The position numbers were made by a program, and so were the translations under genes. DNA of 64,000 nt from the NCBI GenBank assembly GCA_018389105.1, contig JACATO010001040.1:466357-530356 (forward strand). The letters run 5' to 3'. Shown here in pieces: positions 24,301-37,359 of this stretch. The notes under the pieces are model-generated. The model had not been told where the DNA came from. It saw only the letters and a program-made list of their open reading frames with translations, and did not search any database. Source of the DNA: Nautilus pompilius. Lineage: Eukaryota > Mollusca > Cephalopoda > Nautilida > Nautilidae. Position 1 is the stretch's first letter. Each line of letters opens with the position of its first letter.

Positions 24301-25780
24301 AGTGTGAGAAGACCTACTCCTATTAAGTTCCAGAATAAATAGATAAATTTTACTTTTGCTATATCAGTTACTTTCCATTTTCAGTTTCAGACATTTGTAT
24401 TTACACTATGTGAAAATAAACATGTACATTAAAAATATTAACCATAATTTCCACTACTGATTAATGATAGCAATGAATAATTTTTCCCCCTGATTTACCA
24501 TAACTGGTTCCTTTTCTGAATACTAAATAATTCCTCTAAAGTTACATCTAAGATAGAACTTTAGTTAGACTGCCTCTTTTTTTTAAAAAAAAATGTAATT
24601 TCTTTAAAAGAATGTGTTCTTTTTTTCTCAGTTTTTAAAATCTCCCAAAATAATATTTATGTTATTCATTTTTTTAATAATTTAAATGCAGCACATAATT
24701 CAAAAAAATTTGACAGGATTGATAAAAACAAACAAACGCCCAAAGTCAATAACCAAATAATGAAAATCAATTTTGGGCTATTAAAAAACAACAACAAAAA
24801 ATGACCAACCTAATTTTCAACATACTACAGTCAGATGCTTTTGACTCAATACCTGTCATTGTCTTATAAAGGATTTACAGCAGCCTTCATTTCTTAATGG
24901 TAAAAAAAAAATAAGTAAACAACACAAAGACATGATCTGTTTTGAAAATTTATTACATCTTAAGAGTTTAGATTTCTGCAAAAGTTGTTGCTGCTTGATA
25001 TTCAGACAGTATCATTGGAGGCCATATATTGGAATATTAAGAACTTTACAATTTGAAAATCATGGAAATGTGCTACTGCATATGATTAACTATTTAATTT
25101 TCAACCCTTAGTCTACTATCTTCCCCTTATATGACTTCAAAAATTTCTGGATAAGTTTGAAGATTTTTTTTTTTTTAATGTTGCATCATAGCAGAGAGAA
25201 TCATCTGTCTTTCTATTTAAAATGCTTTTGTCAGTTTCCATAACATCCAAAATAGTTGGTATTTAAAAAAAAAAAATTCTGCACACAATTGCCATTGTTA
25301 TTACAGCTAACATAATAGATTAAAAAAAAACAATGTTACCATTAGTATTTTTGTTGTCCTATTAAAGCAATTTGCACGACCATATTAGAGGAACAGCAAT
25401 ACATTGTAGGATGACTGAAGAACTGGAATACCTACAGGGCAGGAAAGCTGAAGACTACATTTAATTCGTAGTGCCTAAGAGTATGAACAGATGCTCTCTG
25501 AAAGGTGTGTAAGAGGAAAACAGAGTGTGGTAACATAGAAAAACAAAACAATGTTACAAATATTACAGAAAACAGGCATAGGTTTTGGAGATATAGATCT
25601 CCAAGTGCAAACATTCAGGCCACTCCCTCTACTAGCTTCTTGTTTTGTTTTTTTTTTTTTTCAATGTGATCATCAATCTAATTAATAGAAGAGTGAACAC
25701 ATTTTTAAGTACATCACCCCACACCCAATGTTGACTGCATGAAATGGCTTTTTCCAGCATTAGTGTGCCCTAAACGAACC
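21343..25780. other. Inter-promoter region, second part
   Basis: AT-rich, apparently CpG-poor, with many A/T homopolymers. I see no exon, terminal repeat or transposase motif. Under the distal-promoter model this is intron 1 sequence. Confidence 0.7.
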
Positions 25781-26299
25781 CCAGAATATTTAAGTAACGC
25801 AGCAGTACACCTGAACAGTAGTAGCATCACGAGTATTGTGGTGATGGAGAACCCTAATATCCATTTCTAGAAACATCGAGCGCATAAATAATCGCATAGA
25901 GTGAAATAAGCAACAACGGTTTGGAACAGATTCAGACCGACTACTGCAGTCTCGTGTACCCCTGACACTTTTCCGGTTCCGGGTGTCCGTCATTACCCAC
26001 ACCCCGGGGGGGGGGGGCCGCTCGCCGATGTCCCTTTGTCGGTCGTCGCCATTGTTAGTTCTTTGAAATGCAGCAGCTGTGAAAACTAAAGGGGGATATG
26101 GTTGCCTTGGAATTTCTAGAATCAGGTAGAACCAAACGAACGAACAACAAAAACCAGAGAGAGAGGCAGGAATTTCTTAATAGTTTGAAAAGCTGGTGCA
26201 CTTTTATCGGATACGATGATAACCAGTCGGTCGGAACCGACAGGAGGGGGTTCATCTGCTTCTGAGTATCCGGGGAAGGGAGGAGGAGGTGCGCGGGGG
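25781..26299. other. CpG-rich flank of the distal promoter block
   Basis: GC and CpG content rise abruptly near 25.78 kb. No exon can be supported. A G12-type run lies near 26006-26017. The block is intronic if the distal promoter is used. Confidence 0.5.
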
Positions 26300-26302
26300 G
26301 GG

Positions 26303-26525
26303 GGGACACTTTTGTTTACCAGACCGACTCCAGGTTACTGAGAGACGACAGCGGGTCCAGCCACAGACCGGGGGGGGGTCGTCGTCGTCGTCAATACGAT
26401 TCCGGGGAGGAGGAGTCCGGGGGGGGGGGACACTTTGTTTACCAGACCGACTCCAGGTTACTGAGATGACGACAGCGGGTCCACCCACAGACGGGGGGGG
26501 GGGTCGTCGTCAATACGATTCCGGG
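26303..26525 (+). repeat. Two direct repeats of about 110 bp inside the distal block
   Basis: Same unit as at 10283-10500, starting near 26312 and 26434. Each has the TTTACCAGACCGACTCCAGG core, a (GTC)n run and a long G-run. The G-runs are longer here than in the proximal copy. A third, very degenerate unit edge may exist at 26258-26305 (GAGTATCCGGGG). Confidence 0.85.
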
Positions 26526-26984
26526 GGGGGGCAGGGACCAGGTCGGAGGTTGTCATGGTCCAGCGATCTGGGTCACTCAGTTGTTTTGGCCACCGCGGGC
26601 GACTCTCTTCAGTCAAACAACAAAGATGATCGATGTTCCGCACGACGACGAGGAGGAGGAGGAGGGAGCAGCAGCAGCCGTCACCGTATTTACGGATATC
26701 CTCGAATAGAAGCCGAAATAACCCGCCGCCCTTTTCTCCCCCCCTCCCAAGCCAACTCTTCCTCTGGAAAGTGGGGGGGGGAGAGAGAGTGAGAGAGACC
26801 TCCCACCACCACCACCACCTACCCCCGGGGGGGTGGGGGGAGGGTCATCAGTTTTCCAACCGTCGGCTCCCCGGCCGAAGACCGGAAGACACCTGGAAAT
26901 GTCGGCTGCGAGCCGAACGTTTTGCGCGGTTATTCCGACCAAGAATCAAAAATGGAAGACGAGAAAAAGAGAAGTTTCACTCAC

Positions 26985-26987
26985 CAT
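26985..26987 (-). CDS. CaM: Alternative distal calmodulin exon 1 (ATG only)
   Basis: The minus strand reads GAAAATCCGCA-ATG|gtgagtga, identical around the boundary to the proximal exon at 10949-10951. Splicing from here to the acceptor at 7394 would give the same 149-residue protein from a 19.6-kb first intron. The neighbouring promoter motifs are also duplicated. It could be a second working promoter, a tissue-specific first exon or a silent duplicate; sequence alone cannot decide. Confidence 0.6.
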
Positions 26988-27625
26988 TGCGGATTTTCAG
27001 AGACCTGGGTAAGGAAATTTTCTCGGGTGGAATAAAAGGGGTGGAATAAAACGCCCCAGAAGACGACACCGACTGCGTGCGTTTGTTGTTTTGTTGTTGT
27101 TTTTTTTTTTCTCCCCTGTTGTTGTTGTTGTTGTTTTCTTCCCCCCCAACGGGCGATGGTCGAAACAGTCGGTAGTAATTCTTCCGCGCCGTCCCCGATT
27201 CGAACGTTCCGAAGACACTTCCCCGTATAAATTCTCGGCGGTTGTAAGCCGAAGCACGGTCGGACGAGCGTTTAAATGTCGAAAGACGAACCTCCCCCCT
27301 CCCCCCTCCCCAAACCCCAAAAAAAAAAAAAAGAAAAACGACACCTCGTCCAATATTCGACGAGCGGCTGCGACCGGACTACTTCGCTCCTCTCCTTTAC
27401 AACACGTGGAGGGAACGCGGTTGTTCGGCTGTGTTCGGGCGCCAACACATTCATAACGGAAACCATAGCAACGACGTTTTTCATTGGTCAGTTAACGCCT
27501 GCAATGCGACAGCGGTCGCCCTGCATTGATGCCGAGTTCAGAAAGCCGGGAAATGTCCCTGCGGGCTGACGTGGATTTCGCCCCGATGGCCCGAGGAGGG
27601 GGGGAAAACCGTGTGAACGATAGAA
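26988..27625 (-). promoter_or_regulatory. Distal calmodulin 5' UTR and promoter copy
   Basis: It holds the same ordered motifs as the proximal promoter: TATAAAT on the plus strand at 27226-27232, X-box-like GAAACC-AT-AGCAAC at 27459-27472, ATTGG at 27483-27487 and TGACGTGG at 27567-27574. Spacing between the X-box, the CCAAT box and TGACGTGG is nearly the same as in the proximal copy, while TTG and C-rich tracts in between have drifted. This suggests the core motifs were under constraint, or that the duplication is young. Confidence 0.55.
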
Positions 27626-30098
27626 GTAGAAATTTCCAGTCGTACCCTGTCTGTCCCTTTATCGAGAGGGAGTGCCGATCGGGGGGATAAGCCCCGCTTC
27701 TGTAGCGAGTAGTATACCGAATAGCAGTAGTGGTACCTCATCGCCATTTCCGTCGGCCGGTGTTTCCTGATGATGATGATGATTCTCCTGCCTTCCCTCC
27801 CCCCCCCCCAACCCGGTTCTCTCTGTTAGGATTTATTTACACACATTTCCACGAAATCTGGGCAAACTTTGCTTAAGAATCAAGACGGAAAGGAAACTTT
27901 CCTTTTCCGTATATATATATATATTCTGGGCCATCTATTTCCAGCATCCGTCTTCCCCCTCCGGTGTAAGTCGATCGAAACAAGTGTTTTCAGCTGTTCT
28001 CCACAGAATTATTTGGATCAGTGCTGACACGGAGAAGCCCCTAATTTCGAGCTGATGGTTTTTATTTAACCATTTAGCTCTTGGTTTGTTTTTTTTCGAT
28101 TCAGATGGTCCCGGGAGTGGGGGAGGGAGTGTGGCAAGACAACCCGATATCGATGCATGCGCTCGGGGTCTCTCCTCCACCCCCCACCGTTTTGTCTGAA
28201 TGCCTCTTCGCCTCTAAACTAAACAAAAATAAATATTTACGGGGGCCCCCTAAAAGGAGGGGTGGTGGTTTTGCCCGTCGGTGAGAGAGCACATGTTGGG
28301 AAGTGCTTTAGCTCGTACGTATTTCGGTCAGACTCCTCCCCGACGGTAATAGTGCAGCAGGCTCTCCCCGGTGGCAGCTCGGGGGAAGTTCGCCGCATTG
28401 CGGACAGGATGTTTTAAAAATATTTTTCATTTTTGAACTCTCGCAGGCTGAAGGGCGGGCGGGACTCGGCCGATGCCGAACGGCTAAGGCTCGGTGCTCC
28501 GGAAGGAATAGCATTCGCGAGTCCTAACTGGCTTGCATCAGAATTTTTTTTTTCTTTTTACTACTTCCTCTTGTCGTGACTCGGGATTGTCGGTATTCTT
28601 TCGACCGTAAACGCCGTGTATTTTGACCACCCCCAGTCAAGTTTGGACATGTTCCGTTTAACAATAAATTTACACGTCGCGAAAGTTCTCAGCCCCCCCC
28701 CCCCGGGTGTTGCTTCATGTCGGAACGAGTCGATTCCCAACTGCCTTCCAATAATCGCAAAATTGCTGCTGTGGTGATCTTATCAAGGGGTACCCCCCTC
28801 CTTTTTTTTGTTTTTTTTTTTTTTTTTTTTTTGCAGTAGTTTAATAGAAACATCTAAATGAAAGCGAGCGAGCTTTCCGAAACACGTGTTTCCGGTTGGA
28901 TTTGCCGCACTCACCTGTCTGTTTATTATTGTATTTTTTGGTTGATTACACGCCCCCAGTGCTGTATTAAATAGTCACCAGTGTATAGTGCGAGAAAGAA
29001 TGTTGCCTGACATTTCTTGGATACCTTCTCTCTCTCTCTTTTTTTTTTTTAGTGTTGTAATAAAAGCATAAGAGGCTTTGAATTCAGGTGTTTATTGCTT
29101 TCATCAGTTTCTCACATCCCACCCGATAAAACGGACTCCCTGGTGCAATTTAGCCCTTAAGTGGAGAACATTTGTACGACAGTGATGGGTCAGTTGATGC
29201 CTCCACAAGGTTCGGGCACCGTTAAGGTTTAAAAGGCTTAGCTATGCGAATGTCAAGTTGTCTGCTGAAGTACAGTGATTAAACAATAATATCTAAAAAG
29301 ACTTATTTTCATGAACACTGAAGATCGTGAAGGCATTTTAAAATTGTTTATACAAATGTGTATAAAACTCGAAATCAAAATGGACCTGGATACGTCCGAG
29401 CGGTTCAAATGTCCTTCTTTATAGGTCTGTATGCAGCCTTCGCAGATAGGTTTCGTTACTAAGTGATCTCCACATACAGTTTCTTATTATTATTATTATT
29501 ATTTTTGCATCTTCCATGCAATCGCTTTGATGTTCGGTCCTTCCTCTAGTCCCACAGGTAGCGCCTGGAATGTCTAGCTGTTGTTTCTTGTCTCATTCTT
29601 AGTGATCTACTAAACAAGTGATGCGTCTCCGGCAACATCCCAAAGATTGCTAAAGTATGTCAAAGGTCATCCGTTAGCCCGCTGCTTGGTCGCATATGTG
29701 TGGACTAACTGATTTAAAGCATCCGCTTCACTTTTTGGTTGTAAGATTCGATAATCTACCGTCATCTTCAGCATCAGGATGCATACTCATCTGCAAGACT
29801 ACACATTTTCCTACTCTCGGAACATATGAGACAGGCATATTAGTCTTTCTGAAAACGAAATATAAAGCAGCTAAGCTGCCCGTGTTTGTTTGGAAGAAAT
29901 TACTTTGGTATAAATTACTTTTATTTTGAACATACCGACCAATGTTAACCCATTTTCACGAAGAATTACAGCTAGTTGTAAGTCTGTGAAGTAGTCAGGC
30001 TCGGTTTACTGCTGTGGAATGGCTCTGTCATTTCTAAGACTCTGCTTTGCCAAATCATCTTGTGCATTATGCTCAGGGTATGAATCATGTATATTCTA
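27626..30098. other. Upstream flank of the distal promoter, no gene seen
   Basis: CpG-rich to about 28.8 kb, then mixed. It contains C-runs, a poly-T tract at about 28803-28832 and an (ATT)n run near 29486-29504. No exon with supportable splice sites was found. Confidence 0.6.
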
Positions 30099-31172
30099 TT
30101 AGGTCATTACAAAAGTTTTGTCGGTTTTAATTATGTTAATTTGGAGTATATTTTTGCATGCTCATTAAGGTATATGTAAATAAGTTATATATCGTTTGTA
30201 GCGTGTGCTTTGGCATACATTATGCAAAATCTACCTTTTTAAAAATCATTAAATGAATATTTGTTTCAGAGTTCTGAGTGAAATGTGTATAGAAAAGATT
30301 ATTATGTGCCATTTTGCTTCACGAGTTCAAACCAGGCTATAAAACGAGCAAGGCAACTCGTAACATTAAGCAAGCATGGGGCAAGGACACAGAAAATGAG
30401 CGCACAGTGCAATGATGGTTTGCAAAGTTTCGATCAGGAGATGTGAGCCTCGAAGATAAGGAACTTGACGTCCTTCCAGCTGTGATGACAACCTTTTGCA
30501 AACCTCAGTTGAAGCCAATCCAAGAAAAACAGAACGAGAAATTGCTGGAGAGCTTGGCGTAAGCACTGCAACTGTTTCCCGATATCTTGACAGAATCAGT
30601 AAGGTGAAACGACTTGACAAGTGGGTGCCTCACAAATTGAATGAACTACAAAAAATCGATTGGTGGACTGCAACTGGTGTCATCTCACAATAACTTCTTG
30701 CAACCTGGCGAAACTACCATAGCTGAAAGATCCTATCGTGAATTAAATGTTCATCAGAATCTCTCCCAACGACAGCCGGCATTGGTAAATAAAGAAGCCC
30801 AATCCTGCTCCAGAACAATGCTCATCCTCGTGTTGCAAAAGTGACTCCTCAGAAAGGGAACACGTTGGGGTAAAAAACTCTCCCTCATCCAGGCTATTCA
30901 CCAAACCTTTCTCTCACATATTACCCCTTTTTAAAACTTCCTCCGTATGAAACCCTTCTCCAACCAAGCAGCAATTGAAACTGCCTTCCAACAGTTTGTC
31001 GACTCCAGAAATCCAGATTTTTTTTCAAAATGGTATAAATGCGCTGGTAACTCGTTGGCAGAAGTGTACTGATTGTAATGGAACTTGCTTTGATTAATAG
31101 ACTGCACGTTTAGCAACGTTATGAAGTCTCATTGTTGCGGTAAAAAATCGCAAAACGTTTGTGACAACCTAA
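30099..31172 (+). mobile_element. Mariner transposon with both terminal repeats, defective
   Basis: The element is bounded by TTAGGTCATTACAAAAG and its imperfect inverse ending CAAACGTTTTG reversed, GTGACAACCTAA. It is flanked by TA on both sides (30097-30098 and 31173-31174), the expected mariner target duplication. At 1,074 bp it is shorter than an intact mariner of about 1.3 kb. Transposase pieces in order are FAKFRSGDVSLEDKE, EANPRKTEREIAGELGVSTA, KVKRLDKWVPHKLNE and RQPALVNKE. The frame is broken several times and part of the catalytic core is lost. It is in inverted orientation to the copy at 20520-21342. Confidence 0.93.
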
Positions 31173-31174
31173 TA

Positions 31175-33900
31175 GAATCATTAATAGCGAAGATTTTATT
31201 CATACGGGCCTCACTATAGAACGGTGTCATAAAATACATGTAGAAAAATTTATATTGTTTCCAGATTTTTATGCTAAATGTCACTGCCAAAAAATGGAAG
31301 TGTTTCATACTTGAAGAATACGTATGAGAACAAATTATACTACTGAAAATGGATGACTGGGTCTGACAGACCTAATTTAGCAACTTCATGGTTTAAAAGA
31401 AAATGGTGCTGATTCCTCAAATATTTTTTTGTTTGAATTAATAGAGCAAGCACAATCTGGAAAGACAGACTATTATTGATGGTGGGTTTAGTTAATATTT
31501 TGAAATCCGGGCCTAAAACTATTGGAAGGGTGACAATTTCCCCATGGTTCATAGTTGTTTTTTTGCCTACAGATGTAGAGATTTTGTTTAAATAAATGAA
31601 GTAATAAAAGAATTTTAGGATAAATCTAGAACACTTAAATTCGGAGCGCGTCATCTTCGATGTGAAGAAATTTCCTAACTTCTCAATGAAGATTCTTTGT
31701 TTTACTACATGTATTTGTCTGACTTATAGACAATAAGTTTAATAAACCGGATTTTGGAATCAGACATTTTGATTCGAAGCTGCGTGTTTGGGGGGGGGTT
31801 GCATCATCGGTTGACTGAAAATAAGTGGCTGCTTTTAGTCTTTGTAATCTGATTTCGAAGAAGCTCATAAAGCAGGTACAACAAACAAATTACGATTTCA
31901 CAAGAATGTAAAAAGGAAAGAATCTCAACCCGTTTATGAAATATAAAGCAAAGCCGAGTTTTCCGATGTTATGCTGTTCATATCGTATTCTTCGCACCCG
32001 GAAGTTCATGTGCACCCAACAAAAAAACAAACCGGAAACCGCTTACCAGACAAACAAAAGATGCAGCCGCGCACTGACTTACTAACCAATCTCGTATTTA
32101 CTTTTTTCTTTCTCTCTGTACAGTTACTTAGATGAGGGATTAAATAAACATTAAATTTAAAAAAAACACAAACGAGCCGACATTTTATTTGTGTGTGTTC
32201 TTTCTGTGCATAAAGACCTCGAATTTTGTAGCGTTATTGTATTTTCGGAAATAGCGTAACCATTAAAATTCATATTTAGGGAGTTTCGAGTATCCAATCA
32301 TGAAGATATAATTTTATCATCGATTTGTAACTAACAGAATGCCTCCGGTAAATCAACAGTGGCTAATCCCGTCTTGATGTCGTCTCGTTTACCGGAGCCT
32401 GCATCTTCACGCGCCGATCTTGTTTTTATAGGTTTCCCTATAAAGCGTAAAGTGTTCCCGCTGAAAACAGTAATTTATTCGAGTTGTTCTGTGCAGAAGA
32501 AGTTGGGCGATACCAGACTTCGGACGCTACAAAATCGAGCTAGATTTATTCTTCAGCAATGTAAGGATGGCGCGGTTCGATCTGAGACAATGCGATTTTT
32601 TTTTTTTTTTTTTAAATATTTTGACAAAAGACTTTTGGCGAACCAGGATAAATCATTTCGTTTTCTCTTTCCTTGTTAGCTTTTTTAAAAAAATATATAT
32701 ATATAGTTTAGTTGTAATCAATAAATACTCCCACAAAGAAGGTTTTGTCTTGGTTTGTCGTGCTTGGAGCGGAAGTTCTACCTTTACGGCGGGGGTCGTT
32801 GTCCCCAACATCTCCAAGCAAAGTACGTCGTAATTGAGACTCGGGGTAAACAACCTGCCCAATGTAGGAATCTCGAGTAGATTAGTCACAGGGCGCGGAT
32901 AGAAACGTGTGGAATGCATGGGGAAAAAAAAAAAAAAAAATCCTTTATTTTTCTGAATTATAGAACAAATTTCAAACAGAGTCTAAGATGTCACGTCTCG
33001 TGGGAACACTGGCGTCAAATTCTTCAAAATGCTGTGGCATGCGAACGGCTTATTTATCACCCGGAAAAACTGCCGCTAGCGAGTGTTCGTACACTTGAGC
33101 GACCATCCTTTCAAGGGTTAGTGATACAGAGGCAAAATCTTCGATGGGAAGAGGAAAGGTCAGTGGTAATAAGGAACTCTGTCTGCTATTAGTTATTTCT
33201 TTGTCTCTCCCCCCCCCCCCTCATCTCAAAAAAAAACGTAAAATCATTTCGGTTATCAGGTTACAAGAATCCGAGCATCGATTGTGTTATATTAACAGCA
33301 GATATAAAGTTACCGTCAAATTGTGTAAGATATCATGTGAGTCTCGGATGTGGCATCCGGTCGGCCCCGGTTTTCTTTGAAGGTTCCTAATATGTGAAAA
33401 ACACGTGACTATTCTAAAAAATGTAGTTGAAGACTGTGGCGAAGCAGCTGTATACCGCTTATCTAAATAAAACGACAACAGGGAAAAGCAGCATATCTAT
33501 TGCTGTAAAATATGTATTTTATTGCTCACCAAATAGTAATTCATTATCTCATAAAATAAACGTTATATGCAAAAACCGAGATAGGTATGTAATCAAAACC
33601 TCTCCGCAATTAATAGTCAGTATAACATTGTATTCGAGGGGTTGTGAGTTACCGCAGCATAGCAATCCGACATTATCTCAGTAAAACCCCGCAGATGTTG
33701 TCTGAGTCCAAGTTTTTCGCACCTCTCCGGCAGTTATTCTCACGATGTTGCTTCATTGGAGACAGCCAGATCTTTCAGTTTAGTGTCTGAGCAGTCACAA
33801 GCAGACAGCGTGATGAAAAGGATGCTTTGATAGGCTTTCTTGTTCATCATTTTACCTGACTCCCAATGATCTGTTTACCTTCCTTACCTGGAAGGAGCTG
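31175..33900. other. Intergenic stretch, no gene recognised
   Basis: Mixed-composition DNA with homopolymer runs (poly-T near 32594, poly-A near 32924, C-run near 33210). No motif-bearing frame was found. Confidence 0.6.
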
Positions 33901-33919
33901 CACAGTTTCGGTTTCATTT

Positions 33920-34250
33920 CCTTCCAGCCCTCGTCAGCAAAGGCGAAGGCTTTCCACTCTCAGCAATGCAGTTTCTGTACTGCTTGGCCTGTTCCGACCT
34001 GCTGTCACATACCGTGGTTTTAGAAGGGATTTCTTAACCGCAACTCTGACACGCAAGCCTGCTTCTCTGAATCTCCTGTTGACCGGAAAATTCCTTAGCA
34101 CCACTGGACTAATTCAGCTGATTTATGAGGTCCCGCGATGTCTGGCCACGATCATGGAGAATGGGAACCTTGATGCATTGGTCTACGTGGATAGTGGTAA
34201 CTCCGTTTCGATCTTGACTAAGCTGATTTCCCACTTTGCCATTTGATTGG
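33920..34250 (-). pseudogene. Tc1-type transposase relic (DNA-binding region), minus strand
   Basis: The minus-strand translation contains FREAGLRVRVAVKKSLLKPR, close to the Tc1-family signature RRRLREAGL+AR.A.KKPLL that joins the helix-turn-helix region to the catalytic domain. It is preceded by a degenerate N-terminal region and interrupted by stops. The catalytic domain was not found downstream. It is a dead fragment. Confidence 0.6.
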
Positions 34251-34639
34251 AACTTCATGATAATGTAGGATACGAATCCCTGGCTCGTTTTAACGTTTAA
34301 CTGCCTGCAGTCTCTACAGATTTCCTTCCTCCCGTAGCGGTCCTTATTTCAGTTTATGAACTTTCATCCTGTCCTCTGTGGAAATGGTCCTCCTTTCCTA
34401 TCCGAGGCTTTTTACCTCACTGCTGTTCACTGTATAGCATTTCATTTATAATGTGGGTAAGCATACACAATGGCGGATTCATTTGCATATTTCTGTAACA
34501 ATTCAATTCAGTTTAGTCGCTAGAACGAAGCTAAAAGTCATTATGGCTAATACAAGGTTAACAGCGGGGAAAGAAGCGCCTTAGTACATCCCCTTCATTC
34601 GCAGCTCTACTGCTAAGTTGTATTCATTCGATGCGTCTG

Positions 34640-35375
34640 CACAGACCTTCTGAAGATGGTTACCTCCGCCCTAGTGGAATTCTGCGAGATTTGGCTTAAC
34701 AGAACTGCTGCCGGCCCACCACATTGTAAGGACAACATATCGTGGAATGACGAAAGTTTGTTCAAGCGAAATGGCCACGACGACGAACGTGATCGCATCA
34801 TATAAAATCATAATAATCCTCATGTTCTACAAGAAACGACAATGATCTGCCCTGATGTCATGGTTTAGGCAGGAATTCGGAGCTGCAGAAAAGGATTAAC
34901 TTGCCAGCAAGGTCTCTTCAGATGCCTTTTCTCCCACAAATGCCTAGTGCCACACCTTTTAATGAAAAGTGTTCCCCCTTCCACCCCCTTTTTTTTCAGC
35001 GTTCTGTCATCCCTCCCTTTTTCATCTTCATTCCTTCCTTCCCCTTTCTACCGCTCGAGAAGCAAACGTACCGTCAAGGTTCTTGGTAACTCGGTGGCTT
35101 TATGCAGGTCTCAGACAGCATTGTTGGCCCCTATTTCCCTTAAGAACAAGGTCAAGGGTGAGCCGTTATCGTGTATCTTTAAACGTATTACACGGACAAT
35201 TCATGGTTGTGTCAGAAGGGAGCCCGCTCGTTATCGCAGTATTAACCCCATCATGCCTGGATGAACTGGTTCCTGAGCGCTGGTTTGCCAGACGCGTTTT
35301 TTTTCGAATGACCTCCGAGATCTTTTGATTTAATACTACCACAACTTCTTTGTGGGGTCCCCCGGAGAAGGAAAG
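34640..35375 (+). pseudogene. Tc1/mariner-superfamily transposase relic (DDE type)
   Basis: Ordered motif remnants occur on the plus strand. WNDESLFKRNGHDDERDRII with NHNNPHVLQE resembles the first catalytic Asp block (DE.HF.LNG) of invertebrate Tc1/mariner-type transposases. Further on, CLDELVPERWFARR matches the C-terminal block LDE.FPERWIGR. It is followed by FFRMTSEIF and LWGPPEKE, a decayed counterpart of WPPRSPDLTPLDFFLWG. Several frameshifts and stops make it non-functional. Terminal repeats were not located. Confidence 0.6.
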
Positions 35376-35379
35376 AGAG

Positions 35380-37350
35380 CACGCATGCCGAGAAACCACA
35401 AACCCAGAGGGAAAACAGCGAGGCTGTGGCACGGAACCAGTCCTGTGCTGTTGGTCTGCAAACTTGCAGGAGTGCTCGAACAGAAACCGCGGGGACAAAA
35501 TGTATAAATGACTTCAGTTTCCTTTTTCTTATTTGCGACAGGTGTCGTATATAATGCAGAATAAGTCTGATCTAAAATGACCTTAAATCAGCTTCCTGCG
35601 TTATATTTTTTTTTTTTTTTTACTGTACCGAAAAATGGCCATTAGGTTAATTTTTGAACACCTATAGACATTGGCTTCCAACACGCATATTACGTTATAT
35701 GGTAGGCTGCACATAAGTTTCGGGCTGGAGTCTGCATCATTATTAAATTACGACTTTCGACATCCAACTCTTGGAAATCAGCAGGGAGCAGGCTGTAAAT
35801 GACCATAAGCCACACGCCACGTCCACTTTGTAAAATAACAGAAATGCACACCTCATCCGTATTATCAGGGAACATCGCAGGATTCAAACTATCCGGTTTA
35901 ACGTATGTTTGAAAAAGTCTGCCATGGAAAGAGAAGGTGAACGCCGTCTCCATAGCTACAATGGGTTCACCGGCCAAGCTTGTATTTCACTACCGGCTCA
36001 GGCTTTACGAACTCCGTTCTACTATTTTATTACTTTATTTTTTTTATGTCGTCTGCAGCTCCGCATATTGTTCCTCAGTACATTGTTATCTTTTTTTACT
36101 TGTTTTACTTTTCCCGTATACGTGTGTTATAGCTGTTCATCCTTCTTATACCATCCCATAAACTATACCCGGCTCGCCTACAACGTATATCTTCTTCCAA
36201 ACCGTCCAATTATTTCTTCTTTTTCTCGTTTATCTTCATTTATATCTAAAATGAAGAGGAATTTTAAAAAGAATTAATTACAGAGGTGTTCTGATTTCTT
36301 TATACTTATTTTCTGCTTTATCCTTTATTTTTTGTTTTTAAATTTTAAATCTCATTTCATCTATTATAGGAGTGCGAGGCCATGTCCGACTTCCGGAAAG
36401 GCACGCGCTCTCTCAGGGTGTGACGCGCCACCTGCACACCGGTGACTGGTCGGACCAAGTCCTCGGGACGATATCACATTTAAACAAGGTGCGCGCGCGA
36501 GATCGTGGAGCTGGGGCAGCAGGGATAGCCACTGACCAACTAACTCCTTTAAGAATTGTTAAATACAACCCTGGCCCGAACTCGCCCAAAATCAGTAGAA
36601 TTACGATGAGAGTAGATGCGGTGATGATTCATAAGGTTAAAATTAAAGAGTCCGTGGAGATCAGTATCCCAATATTTCACCTATCGGCGGAAATAGATAA
36701 GCCTTCTGAAAAAGGAGGCGTTGGTTTTGTAACATCCGTTAACAGGGAAGCCATTCCACCGTGAATACGATCCATGCGGACTCTGATGTCGCAGAGAGTC
36801 GATTTACTACAAGACATTTTGTGCTGTCGGTATACATCTATCTCCTTTTCGATGGCATATTAATAGAAAAGCTATTATAGAAGGGTTTTAGTCCGGAAAG
36901 AGCTGCATGGGAGGAGAATGGAAAATTCAAAAAGACTTCTGGACTTTGCATCAGAGAATCGGTCCACATATTTCTATATAAAAGCCACAGAACTATAGGT
37001 ACCTGGGATGGATCAGTCTGTGCAGCAATAATGATAGAGAGCTAGGATATAAAAACATCCGGAAAAATGGGCAAGAACTCGAAATGAGAGCATTTCAGTT
37101 TACCCCGATTGAAGCCACTGTTTATGTCAAAACGGAGAAGAGAGTGGTTAAAGCGTTGATCACACATTTTTCCAAACAAGCGACATTGACGCCCTCTTCA
37201 GGTAACAAGTGGGGGGGGGAAACGACAAAAAAACGATGTAACAGGAACTGATGGCGTCTAATTTTTTTCGCAGTTGCCAAAAGATGAAGATAACACTACA
37301 GAGCTTCAAGTGCGGCAAAAGTCCGGTACTTTAAGAGATCACAAATGAAA
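35380..37350. other. Stretch without a recognisable gene
   Basis: Contains a poly-T tract near 35609 and several short open frames with no motif. The portion from about 36.37 kb may be 5' sequence of the LINE that follows, since open frames there continue towards the RT domain, but I could not identify an endonuclease signature. Confidence 0.4.
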
Positions 37351-37359
37351 TAGGCCAAA

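Larger units (their letters stand above)
26300..27625. repeat. Calmodulin promoter/first-exon block, distal copy of the segmental duplication
   Basis: This is the partner of 10280-11533, direct orientation, about 16 kb upstream in the direction of calmodulin transcription. Homology ends at the right after GTGAACGATAGAA (27613-27625), the same point as in the other copy. Differences include an insertion near 27030-27090, longer TTG and polypyrimidine tracts, and a different G-rich stretch at 26815-26845. Exon boundary, donor and promoter motifs are all kept. The divergence argues against a simple assembly duplication. Confidence 0.93.

Noticed and set aside
34901-35328. Several 60-120 codon plus-strand frames read as separate small genes
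   Set aside because: They overlap one another in different frames and together trace a single broken transposase.
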